Source: Bacteroidia bacterium
GTDB lineage: Bacteria; Bacteroidota; Bacteroidia; SpSt-205
Reading direction: 5' to 3'
Assembly (NCBI GenBank): GCA_026414975.1
Contig: JAOAHZ010000008.1
Coordinates: 104,989-168,988, forward strand
Length of the DNA: 64,000 nucleotides
The notes under the pieces are model-generated. The model was not told the origin of the DNA. It saw only the letters and a program-made list of their open reading frames with translations, and did no database searches. Both the position numbers and the translations under genes were made by a program. Of this stretch, positions 18,127-27,600 are shown piece by piece (the stretch's first letter is position 1; each line of letters starts with the position of its first letter).

Positions 18127-19026
18127 CTATATCAGATGATTCCATATCAGTTCCAGTACCCATGCAAGGAAAGCGACGGGTATTCCTCTACGCCAAGCTA
18201 TTACAAGCACTTGGTCGGGACGCCAGCGAGGCCATGCCCATCTTAGAGTCATCTGCAAGAGTACAAGGACCGGAATCCAGAATAAAACCTTCCCTGCCAA
18301 AAACACATAAGCCACCCATATAGCTTGAAGGAGCATTAGGATGTATTCAGCCAGCATAAATAGTCCGAAGCGAATTCCGCTATATTCAGTCAGCACGCCA
18401 GCTACCAGTTCGGACTCAGTCTCGGGTAGATCAAAAGGGGCCCGGTGAGCCACCATAACCCCGGCTAAAAACCATAAAATACCTGCGATAAAGAGGGATG
18501 GACTTTGAAGAATGCCCCAGATTTGAGTCTGACTATTTACGATTTCTTGCAAATCCAGAGAGCCATAATGTGTAGCCACCGTAAGAATAAGGAGTCCTAT
18601 AATGAGTTCGTAAGCTAACAGCAGCGTAAGAAGCCGGTAAGCGCCTAATAGGGCGTATTTACTTCCACTAGACCAACCTCCCAAAAACAAAGCCACTGCT
18701 TCCATAGACACAATGGAAATGGCAAGCCATAAACCGTATTCATTTCGCAGATGGGGCTCTACGAGAGGAATCCATGGAAGAGCGCCCACTACGGAGAGAA
18801 AAGCCATGACGGGAGCCAGGAGAAAAACTCTCTGGACAGATGGAGCAGGGAGAGCTTCTTCCTTACGCAGAAGCTTAAGGATGTCAGCAAGCGTTTGAAG
18901 AATACCGTAGGGCCCCGTTTCCATCGGGCCTTGGCGGTCTTGGATCCAGGCGGCGAGTTTTCGTTCTACATATACCGCCAATAAACCATAGAGTAAAAGT
19001 CCGATAACCCACGCTACACCGCTCAC
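18127..19026 (-). CDS. nuoH: NADH-quinone oxidoreductase subunit H
   Basis: This membrane subunit of complex I lies at the quinone-chamber end. The 299-residue polytopic protein has about eight hydrophobic segments. The family signature YVERKLAAWIQDRQGP is at about 19-34 and the conserved RAPFDLPETESELVAG is near 195. It is shorter than the usual 320-350 residues. The start is GTG at 19026, overlapping the stop of the comA-like gene as GTGA. No other nuo gene is adjacent: nuoD and nuoN lie 13 and 26 kb away in other operons. Confidence 0.93.
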   Translation of the reverse strand: MSGVAWVIGLLLYGLLAVYVERKLAAWIQDRQGPMETGPYGILQTLADILKLLRKEEALPAPSVQRVFLLAPVMAFLSVVGALPWIPLVEPHLRNEYGLWLAISIVSMEAVALFLGGWSSGSKYALLGAYRLLTLLLAYELIIGLLILTVATHYGSLDLQEIVNSQTQIWGILQSPSLFIAGILWFLAGVMVAHRAPFDLPETESELVAGVLTEYSGIRFGLFMLAEYILMLLQAIWVAYVFLAGKVLFWIPVLVLLQMTLRWAWPRWRPDQVLVIAWRRGIPVAFLAWVLELIWNHLI

Positions 19027-19793
19027 TCGCGCTGGAGAAAAGTCCAGAAGGTATCCCCCCTCAGACCAAGCCGCATCGTTTCCAAACTAAGTATATCGTC
19101 AGGGGCGATATTGCCAAGATTTACGTTGGACCCGAAACGGCGAATAAACCAGGCTTGCTGACTGCGCTGGGGAGCTTCAAAAATGAGTTTTTCTACGGGA
19201 ATGGCATGAACTATCTCCTCTACGAGACCTTCACGTAGCTCTCCTGTAGAGCGATACATGCCTACGGTGCCACTTTCACGAGCTTCGGCAATGACCCATG
19301 CCGACCCTGCCTCCAGCTCAGCCTGAATAAGCTCTATCCAACGAAAGGGAGGCAGAACTTTCGCTGCATCCTTACTTCCTACCTCTGAAAGTACTAAGTA
19401 CCCACGCTGTCTAAAGTCAGCAATCCACCGGCGTTTTAGCTCATGCGGGACCTCTACGCTACCATCCGATACTTCCACTACACGCATGTCGTATGCCTCC
19501 AAAAGCGCATAAAAGTCCGCCTGTACCCCTCTGACATAATGAGCCTCCCAGAGAGTCCCGCCAAAGTAGGGCTCTACTCCCGCCTTTCGGTAGAGCTGGA
19601 TTTTCTCCTTCAGAACCCCCGATACCAATGCAGTTGTCCAGCCCAGCTTGACAAAATCTATATAGGGTGCAGCGACGCTGAGCAGATCAGAGACGGCATT
19701 CGGGCCCAGCCCTTTATCCATAACCATCGTGATCCCCTCGCGCCGAGGCTTTGCAGCCCGAGGAGGGAGATTAGGCAGGGGAAAGTTGCCCAT
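19023..19793 (-). CDS. comA: Phosphosulfolactate synthase (ComA) family protein
   Basis: ComA adds sulfite to phosphoenolpyruvate to give phosphosulfolactate, the first step of coenzyme M and sulfopyruvate/cysteate routes. The 256-residue TIM-barrel-type protein shows family segments GITMVMDKGLG (about 20), IDFVKLGWTTA (about 46), GGTLWE (about 77), VVEVSDGSVEVP (about 104), EVGSKD and NLGNIAPDDIL. ComB and ComC partners are not in the window. In Bacteroidota the product could feed cysteate for sulfonolipids; plant HSA32-like relatives are an alternative. It overlaps the TPR gene by 23 bp and nuoH by 4 bp. Confidence 0.85.
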   Translation of the reverse strand: MGNFPLPNLPPRAAKPRREGITMVMDKGLGPNAVSDLLSVAAPYIDFVKLGWTTALVSGVLKEKIQLYRKAGVEPYFGGTLWEAHYVRGVQADFYALLEAYDMRVVEVSDGSVEVPHELKRRWIADFRQRGYLVLSEVGSKDAAKVLPPFRWIELIQAELEAGSAWVIAEARESGTVGMYRSTGELREGLVEEIVHAIPVEKLIFEAPQRSQQAWFIRRFGSNVNLGNIAPDDILSLETMRLGLRGDTFWTFLQRE

Positions 19794-21225
19794 ACCGATG
19801 CAAAAGTTTCCAATAAGAAAGGGGTAGCATAGCCCCTTGGGTAAGCGTATGGAAGAGCTTAACCTGAGCAGGATTGGCCAACAGAGCTACCTCCAAGCTC
19901 AATAGACCCGCCTCGTATCGCTTATTATGCACAGAGAGAGCGGCGTACCAATAAAAGACCGCTGCCGGTACCGATGCATCCCGCATCTTCAGAAAATGCT
20001 CCAGTAAGCGCAAGGCAAACATCTTGTATCCAGCCAAAAACAACGACCGTACCCATTGTATCCACACATCCGGCTGGTCAGAAAAATGTCGACTTCCATA
20101 GGTAATCGCCTTGCGGAGCATACGAAAGTCCCGTAAATGTAAGGCTCCCAAGAGAATACGCTCTATAGCGTAACGCCGTTCTTTTCTATGCGGCAGAAGG
20201 GTCTGGTAATATAACGTGGCCTGATCGTATCGTCCTTCCAACCAATGAAAATCGGCAATTTGGCGACGAACTCGTGCTCGATGCATCCCGTACTGGTATA
20301 GTCGTTCTACATAAGAGCGCATAGCTACCTCGTCGCCCATTCGCTGGTAGTGCTCTAAGAGTTTGGAGAGAATGTAAGGTTGAGTAGGCTGATAATGACG
20401 GGCTCGGAGCCATTCTCGGAAAGCTCCATTAAGGTCGCCGTGAGACTCATACCATATCGCCCAAAGCTTATGATATTCTGCGTGGGCAGAGGCTGGTATA
20501 TCCTCCTCTGCAGCGAGGAGAGGCTCGGCTTCTTGGAGCGCTTGACGAGCCTGAGCGTAGGCAAGCTTATGCAAGTAAAGCCGAGCCAACCCCAACCATA
20601 GAGAGAATCGCGTGGGCTCTATCCATAGCTTCCTTTGAAAGGCATGGATACCCTCTGCACAGTTGCCAGAATGAATGTAGGCCCCTGTGAGAAGTCTCAC
20701 TATCCGCAGCTCCTGCCGAGGGATAGCGACACCCCAAGCTCGCCATAGAACAGGGATAGCAGCCGAAAGATCACCCTGGTGAAACAGAGCCTCTCCCAAA
20801 AACCAGGCGCCCCAGCTTCGCCGTCTGTCGTCAGGGTTCTCATCCCACCACAGCTCAAGAAGCTCATGCGCTTCCTCTAAGCGTCTCGCTGCCAGACACA
20901 CTTCTATTAGGTGCTGATAGATTTCCGATGTCAGAGGCAACTGCTCAAAAGCTTTCATTCCCTGCACATAGGCTTCCAAATAGCGCTCTTGCCGGTAGGC
21001 TAAGAGACTGCGCCACCATTGGGGTTGAATCCATTCCGGGTATAGGTAGTTGGCATGTTCTAAGACAATTTGGGCGGCAGCGTAGTTCTCACTCTCCAAA
21101 TACCACTCAAAAAGTTCCCCAAGCTCGCCCTGACCATAGTACCCCAGAGCTTCTTTTTTCCACTCCATCTCAAAGCGCTGACACAGGGCTTCAATATCCA
21201 CCTCATCGTTCTCGTTCCAGAACAT
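19771..21225 (-). CDS. Tetratricopeptide-repeat protein
   Basis: The 484-residue, helix-rich soluble protein has no signal peptide. Repeated helix pairs fit TPR-like units, such as YLESENYAAAQIVLEHANYLYP, then a DLSAAIPVLWRAWG unit, then WLGLARLYLHKLAYAQARQALQEAEPL. No catalytic domain was recognised; an adaptor role is likely. The start is 21225, with TATCTTAG 4 nt upstream, the same octamer in the same position as for the aminopeptidase gene and nuoD. It leads a run TPR-comA-nuoH. Confidence 0.8.
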   Translation of the reverse strand: MFWNENDEVDIEALCQRFEMEWKKEALGYYGQGELGELFEWYLESENYAAAQIVLEHANYLYPEWIQPQWWRSLLAYRQERYLEAYVQGMKAFEQLPLTSEIYQHLIEVCLAARRLEEAHELLELWWDENPDDRRRSWGAWFLGEALFHQGDLSAAIPVLWRAWGVAIPRQELRIVRLLTGAYIHSGNCAEGIHAFQRKLWIEPTRFSLWLGLARLYLHKLAYAQARQALQEAEPLLAAEEDIPASAHAEYHKLWAIWYESHGDLNGAFREWLRARHYQPTQPYILSKLLEHYQRMGDEVAMRSYVERLYQYGMHRARVRRQIADFHWLEGRYDQATLYYQTLLPHRKERRYAIERILLGALHLRDFRMLRKAITYGSRHFSDQPDVWIQWVRSLFLAGYKMFALRLLEHFLKMRDASVPAAVFYWYAALSVHNKRYEAGLLSLEVALLANPAQVKLFHTLTQGAMLPLSYWKLLHRYGQLSPA

Positions 21226-21229
21226 GAGG

Positions 21230-21237
21230 CTAAGATA
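21230..21237 (-). promoter_or_regulatory. -7-like promoter element TATCTTAG
   Basis: One-base variant of TAnnTTTG, 4 nt before the ATG at 21225. The identical octamer and spacing precede the genes starting at 23142 and 31508. Confidence 0.55.
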
Positions 21238-21249
21238 AGGCTTTATGAC

Positions 21250-23142
21250 TTAGGGTAGGATAAGGAGAGCTTGCCGCTGGCTCGCTCCGTTCAGGCCTGT
21301 CCAGACCACTTGATAGTAACCAGCCGAAACCGATGCAGTCCATCTAAAGAAGGGGGCAAGATGGATCTCCTCGTAAAGTACTCGTCCTTGCATATCGTGG
21401 ATAGTGAGACGCCCTGATGCAGGAAGCTGTATAAATAGTTCCTCTCCTTGCTTGACTGGATTGGGACTGAGCCAGAGAGAACGCTCACCATCCCGCCCCC
21501 TCACACCTAAGGTTGAGTCCCGCTGCAAAGAGCTCAATTGTCGCAAAATCCAGTATTCAGGGTCTACTTGTATGCTATTTACGGCCCCCACTCCTTGAAT
21601 GAAGAAAGTCTGGAGAGGCTGAGAGAGGAAAAGTTGAATGGTTGTGTCTGGTAGTCCCTGTCGTATAGCACGAATTTCTATTGGGGTACGGAAAAAAGGT
21701 ACGCTAAGGCTCCAACTACCACTTTGTGACACAGAGATCCAAAGGTCTCCTTCATTTTCATTCCAGCGGACGTTTAGGATGGGATGTCCCTCGCCATAAT
21801 ACCACTGCTGAAAGAAGTCAGCCCAACTCTCTCCTGTAGCTTGTTCTAAAATCCCTTGAAAGGTACTCTGCCAAGCCACTCCAGCGGCATTTTGATCCAA
21901 ATAAGTGCGTAAGATAGCCCAAAAAAGCGAGTCGTTGGCTAAACGAAAGCGAATCATATGAAGCAGATAAGCCCCCTTGGCGTAGCTAAGCCGGTAGCTA
22001 AAAATCCGCCCCGCGTCTAAGGTATCTGGCACCCATACACTACCTCTATTCCTTGCGACCACCTGGTTGTGCTCATTGATTAGCCAGTTGCGAGCCTCTA
22101 CCGGCGTACCCAGAGCTTGAAGCGCTATATACTCGCTGTAGTTGGCGAAGCCCTCATTGAGCCAAATATCCTGCCAACTGGCACACGTTACCCAATCGCC
22201 AAACCACTGATGAGCCAGCTCATGCGCCGTCAAGCTAAAATCAAAATACCCTTGAGTGGTCATCGTCTGATGCTCCATCCCACCCGAAAAGGGAGCCATC
22301 ATGTGGCCGTACTTCTCTCGCCAAAATGGATACGGACCGAAGCGCAACGAGAATTCCCGTAGAAGCGCCGCCGTCGTGTCTATCTGGGCCTTATAGAGGC
22401 TGAGAACCTGAGGATTGTCGTAAATGTAGTTCTGCACCAGTACAGGCTGGGAGACACCAGGCACTTGGGCATAAAAGCTATAGTCTATGTATTCAGCTAC
22501 CGAAAAGGCAACCAGATAATAAACGATAGGATAACGACTCTTCCACCGAAATCTTACCCGATTGTTAGGCAAGGTATCTATGCCTTCTAAAACCCCCACC
22601 GCTCCTGCCCTCGTACCGAGGGGAACCGTGAGAAAGGTCCAGACCGAATCTGCCTTGTCTGTAAGAATCTGCTTAGTAGGCCACCAGCCCAGCGCCTCGA
22701 AAGGTTGTGAGAGCGTCCATGTAACCCAATTGCCCCAAGAGGGAGATTGACGATTGTTAAGTCCTGGCAAGCTGCTTTGAGAACCGGTAGGAGCCCATCG
22801 ATAATGGACTACAGCTTCCAACAAACTACCCTGGACTGGCCGAGGTGAAAGTGGAATACGTAGCGTATGCCCCCTGCGGAGAAAGCTCATCCTTTGCCCA
22901 TTCAGGAGGACTGAGTCTACCGTTACACTGCTGTGCAGCTCAAAAGCCAACGTATCCAGATCGGGGGCCGTAACCTCAAGTCGGGTCAGCACCCACGAAG
23001 GACCTAACTCATAAGAGGTGTGAGTCGCTTGGATATTAAGCCACCAGAACTTGACATCATACTTGTTGAGGAGGGCACGCGTAGCAGCGTCCTGCTGAGC
23101 CCAGATAAAGCCCAACAAGCTCCAGCTCAGGATGCGTTTCAT
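21250..23142 (-). CDS. Secreted M1-family aminopeptidase with T9SS sorting domain
   Basis: This zinc metallopeptidase removes N-terminal residues. The 630-residue product has a signal peptide (MKRILSWSLLGFIWAQ) and an M1 N-terminal beta domain. The zinc site HELAHQ is followed 18 residues later by the third-ligand Glu in NEGFANY. The exopeptidase motif GxMEN reads GGMEH here. The C-terminus (about 550-630) is a T9SS sorting domain (LSPNPVKQGEELFIQLP, then IHDMQGRVLYEE), so the enzyme is exported and perhaps surface-bound. The start at 23142 is chosen over 23208 because it opens the signal peptide and lies 4 nt after TATCTTAG. Confidence 0.92.
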   Translation of the reverse strand: MKRILSWSLLGFIWAQQDAATRALLNKYDVKFWWLNIQATHTSYELGPSWVLTRLEVTAPDLDTLAFELHSSVTVDSVLLNGQRMSFLRRGHTLRIPLSPRPVQGSLLEAVVHYRWAPTGSQSSLPGLNNRQSPSWGNWVTWTLSQPFEALGWWPTKQILTDKADSVWTFLTVPLGTRAGAVGVLEGIDTLPNNRVRFRWKSRYPIVYYLVAFSVAEYIDYSFYAQVPGVSQPVLVQNYIYDNPQVLSLYKAQIDTTAALLREFSLRFGPYPFWREKYGHMMAPFSGGMEHQTMTTQGYFDFSLTAHELAHQWFGDWVTCASWQDIWLNEGFANYSEYIALQALGTPVEARNWLINEHNQVVARNRGSVWVPDTLDAGRIFSYRLSYAKGAYLLHMIRFRLANDSLFWAILRTYLDQNAAGVAWQSTFQGILEQATGESWADFFQQWYYGEGHPILNVRWNENEGDLWISVSQSGSWSLSVPFFRTPIEIRAIRQGLPDTTIQLFLSQPLQTFFIQGVGAVNSIQVDPEYWILRQLSSLQRDSTLGVRGRDGERSLWLSPNPVKQGEELFIQLPASGRLTIHDMQGRVLYEEIHLAPFFRWTASVSAGYYQVVWTGLNGASQRQALLILP

Positions 23143-23479
23143 CAGACTAAGATAAGCGGAGGGTATGGAATAAAGGCGAGAGGTAATGGCAAGACAAAGA
23201 GTGCTCAAAAGAGCATTTTACGGCTACGAACCAGTTGAACTGTACCCGCTTTTCAGAGGCAAAAGGGTGGAGACTAGAATGGCGGGGAATGAAGACCCAA
23301 CCCACAGGTAGTCAAGCTGCCTCAAGCATCATGCCTGAGCCGGCCAGGTAGAGTTTGGGCTCAACTGAATAATCATCACTCCAAACTATCGCGCTCATAA
23401 GGAAACTTGGTACCGCTGCCCTAAGCCAACCCTGCTTCATAGGTTAGCTCCGTACTCAGCTGACATACCTAACAAGCCT
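23143..23479. other. Gene-free stretch between aminopeptidase and GlcD-type oxidase genes
   Basis: These 337 bp hold the aminopeptidase promoter at 23147-23154. I see no tRNA, hairpin with a T-run or credible small ORF in the rest. Confidence 0.5.
23147..23154 (-). promoter_or_regulatory. -7-like promoter element TATCTTAG
   Basis: 4 nt before the aminopeptidase ATG at 23142. This decides the start over the longer in-frame choice. Confidence 0.55.
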
Positions 23480-24832
23480 TCAATCCGGAAACAGCTTCCC
23501 CGGATTGAGAAGGTTCTTAGGATCAAAAATACGCTTGATTTGCCGCATAAGTGCTATCTCATCGGGGCTGAACTGAATCTTCATATATCGCCGCTGCACC
23601 CACCCAATGCCATGTTCGCCTGAGATCGCCCCGCCTTTGGAGACTACAAAACGGAAAAGCTCTTCCACCGCCATGGGAATCTCTTCCCGCCATGCTTTTT
23701 CAGAGAGACCCTCTCGAAGGATATTTACATGAAGGTTACCATCACCCACGTGACCATAGCACACTGAGCGAAACCCATACCGAGCACCCAACGCTTTCAC
23801 ATAGTCCAGCAGGTCAGGTAGCACTGCCCGAGGAACGACCGTATCCTCCTCTTTGTAGGGACCGCTGGATTTCACAGCTATACCTAAACAGCGACGAAGC
23901 CGCCAGAGCCGCTCTCGCTCTTCAGCGGTCTGAGCAAACCAGCTCTGCATAGCGCCCATCGCCAAAGCCTTTTCCTCTATGCGAGCGCAATCAGCCTCCA
24001 AGGCTTCCAAGTGATTTCCATCCACCTCTACCAGAAGAAGACCTCCAAACTTATCCGCATCGGGATACAGCTTCGCTCCCAAATAAGCCTCGCCATAAAG
24101 AACAGCATCACGCTCCATAAACTCAATCGCCGAGGGAAGAATGCCGCTCTGGAGGACTTCTATCACGGCTTCCACGGCGCAGCGAGCATCAGGAAAGCCC
24201 AAAAGAAGGGTCCTCACATGATGAGGGCGGGGCAAAAGCTTGAGCGTTGCCCCGTAAATCACCGCTAAGGTTCCCTCACTACCTACCAAAAGCTGAGTAA
24301 GGTTATAGCCTGTGGAGTTTTTTATCGTAGCACTTCCCGTGCGTAAAGGGCGCCCATCAGGGAAAAATGCTTCCAGACCCAACACATATTCTCGAGTCGT
24401 TCCATATTTTACAGCACGGACTCCTCCAGCGTTATGAGCGATATTCCCACCAATCGTACAACTACCTCGACTGGAAGGATCGGGGGGATAAAAAAGCCCG
24501 ACTGCCTCCGCAGCTTCCTGTAAGTCCTGTGTGATGACCCCCGCTTCTACGATCGCTATCAGATTTTGAGTATCGATAGCTAAGATGCGGTTGAGTTTTT
24601 CCAAGGATATTACCCATCCCCCTTGAACGGGTAGCATTCCGCCGCTGAGGCCAGTTCTACCACCAGCAGGGATGATAGGCACACCTCGCTCATAAGCGTA
24701 AGAGAGGGTAAGCTGTAGCTCATCCTTCGTTCGGGGACGGGCCACGGCGTCAGGTAAAAATCGAAAATCCTCCGTCCAATCATGACAGTACCGCTCTCGC
24801 ACCTCCAAGGACGTCTCAACCCAGCTTAGCAT
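23480..24832 (-). CDS. FAD-binding 2-hydroxyacid oxidase/dehydrogenase (GlcD family)
   Basis: The 450-residue flavoprotein is of the VAO/PCMH type and oxidises 2-hydroxyacids such as D-lactate or glycolate. The FAD-binding domain shows PAGGRTGLSGGMLP (about 56) and GGNIAHNAGGVRAVKYG (about 129). The C-terminal FAD-oxidase domain has YGHVGDGNLHVNIL and the terminal SGEHGIGW, then NPGKLFP. No GlcE or GlcF partners are adjacent, so it may be a stand-alone D-lactate dehydrogenase-like enzyme. The exact substrate cannot be assigned. It is transcribed alone and divergently from the collagen-like lipoprotein. Confidence 0.9.
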   Translation of the reverse strand: MLSWVETSLEVRERYCHDWTEDFRFLPDAVARPRTKDELQLTLSYAYERGVPIIPAGGRTGLSGGMLPVQGGWVISLEKLNRILAIDTQNLIAIVEAGVITQDLQEAAEAVGLFYPPDPSSRGSCTIGGNIAHNAGGVRAVKYGTTREYVLGLEAFFPDGRPLRTGSATIKNSTGYNLTQLLVGSEGTLAVIYGATLKLLPRPHHVRTLLLGFPDARCAVEAVIEVLQSGILPSAIEFMERDAVLYGEAYLGAKLYPDADKFGGLLLVEVDGNHLEALEADCARIEEKALAMGAMQSWFAQTAEERERLWRLRRCLGIAVKSSGPYKEEDTVVPRAVLPDLLDYVKALGARYGFRSVCYGHVGDGNLHVNILREGLSEKAWREEIPMAVEELFRFVVSKGGAISGEHGIGWVQRRYMKIQFSPDEIALMRQIKRIFDPKNLLNPGKLFPD

Positions 24833-24985
24833 CCGCTATAAAAGTAAAAAGTAAGTATGAGCTGACTTACCAAACTTGATTGTTCAAACGCAAAGCAAGG
24901 GGAATGACCTCGGCGAAAACGACCTCTATGCGCCTCCCTCTGCCAGTTTGGCAGAATGCGCAAGCGCTCGTACGGCAGAAATCAT

Positions 24986-24993
24986 TTACTTTG
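24986..24993 (+). promoter_or_regulatory. -7-like promoter element TTACTTTG
   Basis: One-base variant of TAnnTTTG, 4 nt before the ATG at 24998. It supports that start over 24956. Confidence 0.5.
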
Positions 24994-24997
24994 TCAC

Positions 24998-25642
24998 ATG
25001 CGGAAACTTTGTAACGCGAGTTGCATAGCCCTCCTTACGCTGCTCACCTTGAGCTGCCGTGGCAAACAGGGCCCAGAGGGTCCCCAAGGTCCCCCCGGAC
25101 AAAACCTGGTGCGTCCCCAGCAGGGATTTATAGAAGGGGTGGCTCGCGGACGTGACCAGAACGGGACCCCGTTTAACATACCTTTCCGATACACCTACTA
25201 TGCCGGCAATCCCGGCGAAGTTTTACGACGAGGAGCCGATACGCTGGACATTCAGTTTGATCGGGAGGATAGCTTAGGCATCGGCCGCCTCTCCTTTAGT
25301 CTGATCCTGAAACGCTCCACCTCTCAAGCCTCTGTGTCACAACTATCCGGTGTTATCGCTAATATCAACGCTTCACCTATCCCAACTTTCAGCGTACAAG
25401 CAATACCACAGGTTTCTATAGCTCAATACCCTGGCACAACCCAAACTGTCACAGGCGTCCAAATCAGTGGAGATACTTTGCTGATTGGAGATTTTACATT
25501 TATTCGCCCCCAATACACCCCTCCGAACTTTCCTATACCCGGGCTTGACCTGAGTGCTTTAGCTAATGCTCACCCAGACACCGTAACGGGCCGATTTAGT
25601 GTTCGCTTACTACCAATCATAAGATATGGCCGAGCCGGATAG
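24998..25642 (+). CDS. Lipoprotein with short collagen-like segment
   Basis: The 214-residue product has a lipoprotein signal peptide ending in the lipobox LTLSC (Cys about 20). A short run of Gly-x-y triplets with Pro follows (GKQGPEGPQGPPGQN, about 22-36). The rest is beta-rich with no known domain, and the collagen-like run directly after the lipobox may act as a stalk. The start at 24998 is preferred to 24956 because it begins the signal peptide and lies 4 nt after TTACTTTG. A very strong hairpin lies 66 bp after the stop. Confidence 0.75.
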   Translation: MRKLCNASCIALLTLLTLSCRGKQGPEGPQGPPGQNLVRPQQGFIEGVARGRDQNGTPFNIPFRYTYYAGNPGEVLRRGADTLDIQFDREDSLGIGRLSFSLILKRSTSQASVSQLSGVIANINASPIPTFSVQAIPQVSIAQYPGTTQTVTGVQISGDTLLIGDFTFIRPQYTPPNFPIPGLDLSALANAHPDTVTGRFSVRLLPIIRYGRAG

Positions 25643-25707
25643 TAGGCCCTAAGGAGCTAAGTATAAAAAGTCTTAGTGTGCCCCGTGGGCCTGTTAGATG
25701 GTGGATG

Positions 25708-25750
25708 CGAGGGGGCGGGAGGCTTTCAAAGAAAGCCTCCCGCCCCCTCG
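25708..25750. terminator. Perfect 20-bp GC-rich hairpin
   Basis: The arms 25708-25727 and 25731-25750 are perfectly complementary with a 3-nt AAA loop. There is no T-run on either side, so it is an atypical terminator or a transcript-end stabiliser. Confidence 0.55.
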
Positions 25751-25875
25751 TAAATCCTAAAAGTTATATGATGCACTTAGAGTTCAGCCTGCTGAGCCCA
25801 ACAGCTCCATGTACAAAAGCTACTTAGCGCCGTATAGTTATAGCTTAGTGCACCCTTCTAAGTGCTCATACCGAT

Positions 25876-25883
25876 TAGATTTG
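25876..25883 (+). promoter_or_regulatory. -7 promoter element TAGATTTG
   Basis: Exact TAnnTTTG match 4 nt before the GTG at 25888; it supports the GTG start. Confidence 0.65.
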
Positions 25884-25887
25884 TTCT

Positions 25888-27507
25888 GTGGGTACGCCTA
25901 AGCTCTCCCCCGAAGCTTTATGGGAAGTCATCCATGCACTCACAGAAGGCGAATATCGCCAGCTACGAGCACGGTTGCGGAGTGCAAAAGAGCGTTGGCT
26001 TTTGGATCGGCTTCGCCGGATGAAGATATACAATGAAAGCTATCTCTATCAGGCTTATCGGCGCTCTTTTCCGCATAGTTCTTTAGCCGCTCTCAGAACC
26101 CACAAACACCATCTTTGGGAGATTCTAAGTGAGGTTTTGCCAGCGACTATGTTACCTGAGTCTATCAAGGAGCAGCGTATCTGGCAGAAGCTCTGGTTTA
26201 GCATAGCACTTTGGCAGCGAGGGCTATCCGATACTGCATTGGACCTATGGCGACAGGCAGTTTCTAAAGCGATAGAACTAGGCTGGGAAGAGGTAGTTCT
26301 ATGGAGCATTCATGTTTTAGAAACCTACGTGCGAGATTATCACTCCTTAGCCCCAGGAGAATCCATCTCTCAGTGGGGCACTGCACTTCTTGAGAAGATA
26401 AACCGGCGCTATACTGCTCTCTTAGGTAAGCTCTCGGCGATGGAGCATCACGCCGTAAGCCGACAAAAAGATGGTCTTACTTTACCTAAGATTCCGCCCG
26501 ACGATCTCTGGGCCAGCTACTTTGAGCAATATACCCTTTTCCTTCGAGCCTCCGAAGCCGCTGATATGACCCGAGCCTTGGATTATCTCATAGACATTTT
26601 AGACCTACTCATCCAGAAACCCGCTTCACCCAGCCTTTACTACATCAGACACCGCTTCTACATGAATTACTTAGCTATGGGGGTACCTCTCCTGCATGTA
26701 GCTGAGCCGGACCTTTTTGAGCAGTGGTACGCAGGATGGCAATCTTTAGAAAAAAGCTTGCCAGACTTCTGCCAGCCAACCACCCTAATCGCCACCGCCC
26801 TCACCCTTCGCTTGGCATTTTTACTACGTTGGGGGCATTGGACAGAAGCTAAAGCTCTGTGTCTGTCAGAACATGACCGCTTATTGCAATACATCCTCCA
26901 CACAGACTTAAGCTTTATGGCTCGCCCCTTGGCTGCTTGCACAGTATATTTCACCCTTATTTTGGCCGAAGATAAAGACAAATCGGCCGAAACATGGTAC
27001 GAGCAAATCAATCCCTGGATGGAGGAGTCCGCCCGTGACGAAAGTGCATTCCTGCGATGGAGGCTTCTGCGGTGGTACGCTGCATTTCGTAAAAAGGACT
27101 ACCGGGCTATCAACTATTGGTATCATAGGCTGCGTAAAACATGGCGAAATAATCCTATACAAGCTTTGTTTGGATGGCGAGCAGTATTACGAGCTCTCCG
27201 AGGATTGACTCCAGAGCTATACGGTTTTCAGAGACGCCGCTTAGAAGTGCTCTTGCGCCGATGGAAAAACCGCCCGAGTGAGAGACATTTTTGGGAAACC
27301 GCGGAGAGTATATTTTTCCCCTTACCCCTCCTAATAGAGGCACTTCTCAAAGGCGTATCCTTAGAGTGTCTCCGACCGCAAAACGCTCTGCTCCCTCGTT
27401 TAGATGAGCCCTTGAGACAAAGAGCCAGCACGGTTCTATACCAAGTAGAAAACTTAGCCAAGCAGTTCGGAGAGGCCACAGATACGGCTGATGCACCTAA
27501 ACGATAG
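25888..27507 (+). CDS. Helix-rich protein of unknown function
   Basis: I do not recognise this 539-residue protein. It is almost entirely predicted helix, rich in Leu, Trp, Arg and Tyr, with no signal peptide or membrane segment. It opens with a conserved-looking motif LSPEALWEVIHALTEGEYRQ and an Arg-rich helix. The middle has helix pairs spaced like TPR units, without a clear consensus. The start is GTG at 25888, supported by TAGATTTG 4 nt upstream. It stands 93 bp before the metallophosphoesterase gene. Confidence 0.65.
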   Translation: MGTPKLSPEALWEVIHALTEGEYRQLRARLRSAKERWLLDRLRRMKIYNESYLYQAYRRSFPHSSLAALRTHKHHLWEILSEVLPATMLPESIKEQRIWQKLWFSIALWQRGLSDTALDLWRQAVSKAIELGWEEVVLWSIHVLETYVRDYHSLAPGESISQWGTALLEKINRRYTALLGKLSAMEHHAVSRQKDGLTLPKIPPDDLWASYFEQYTLFLRASEAADMTRALDYLIDILDLLIQKPASPSLYYIRHRFYMNYLAMGVPLLHVAEPDLFEQWYAGWQSLEKSLPDFCQPTTLIATALTLRLAFLLRWGHWTEAKALCLSEHDRLLQYILHTDLSFMARPLAACTVYFTLILAEDKDKSAETWYEQINPWMEESARDESAFLRWRLLRWYAAFRKKDYRAINYWYHRLRKTWRNNPIQALFGWRAVLRALRGLTPELYGFQRRRLEVLLRRWKNRPSERHFWETAESIFFPLPLLIEALLKGVSLECLRPQNALLPRLDEPLRQRASTVLYQVENLAKQFGEATDTADAPKR

Positions 27508-27600
27508 CAGCTATGCAAAACTCTAAAAGGCTCTTTGCGCATCTTTGGTCCTTTTCGCCCTCGTTTTAGGTATGAATCATTATCCTGACCAAAGAGAGGG

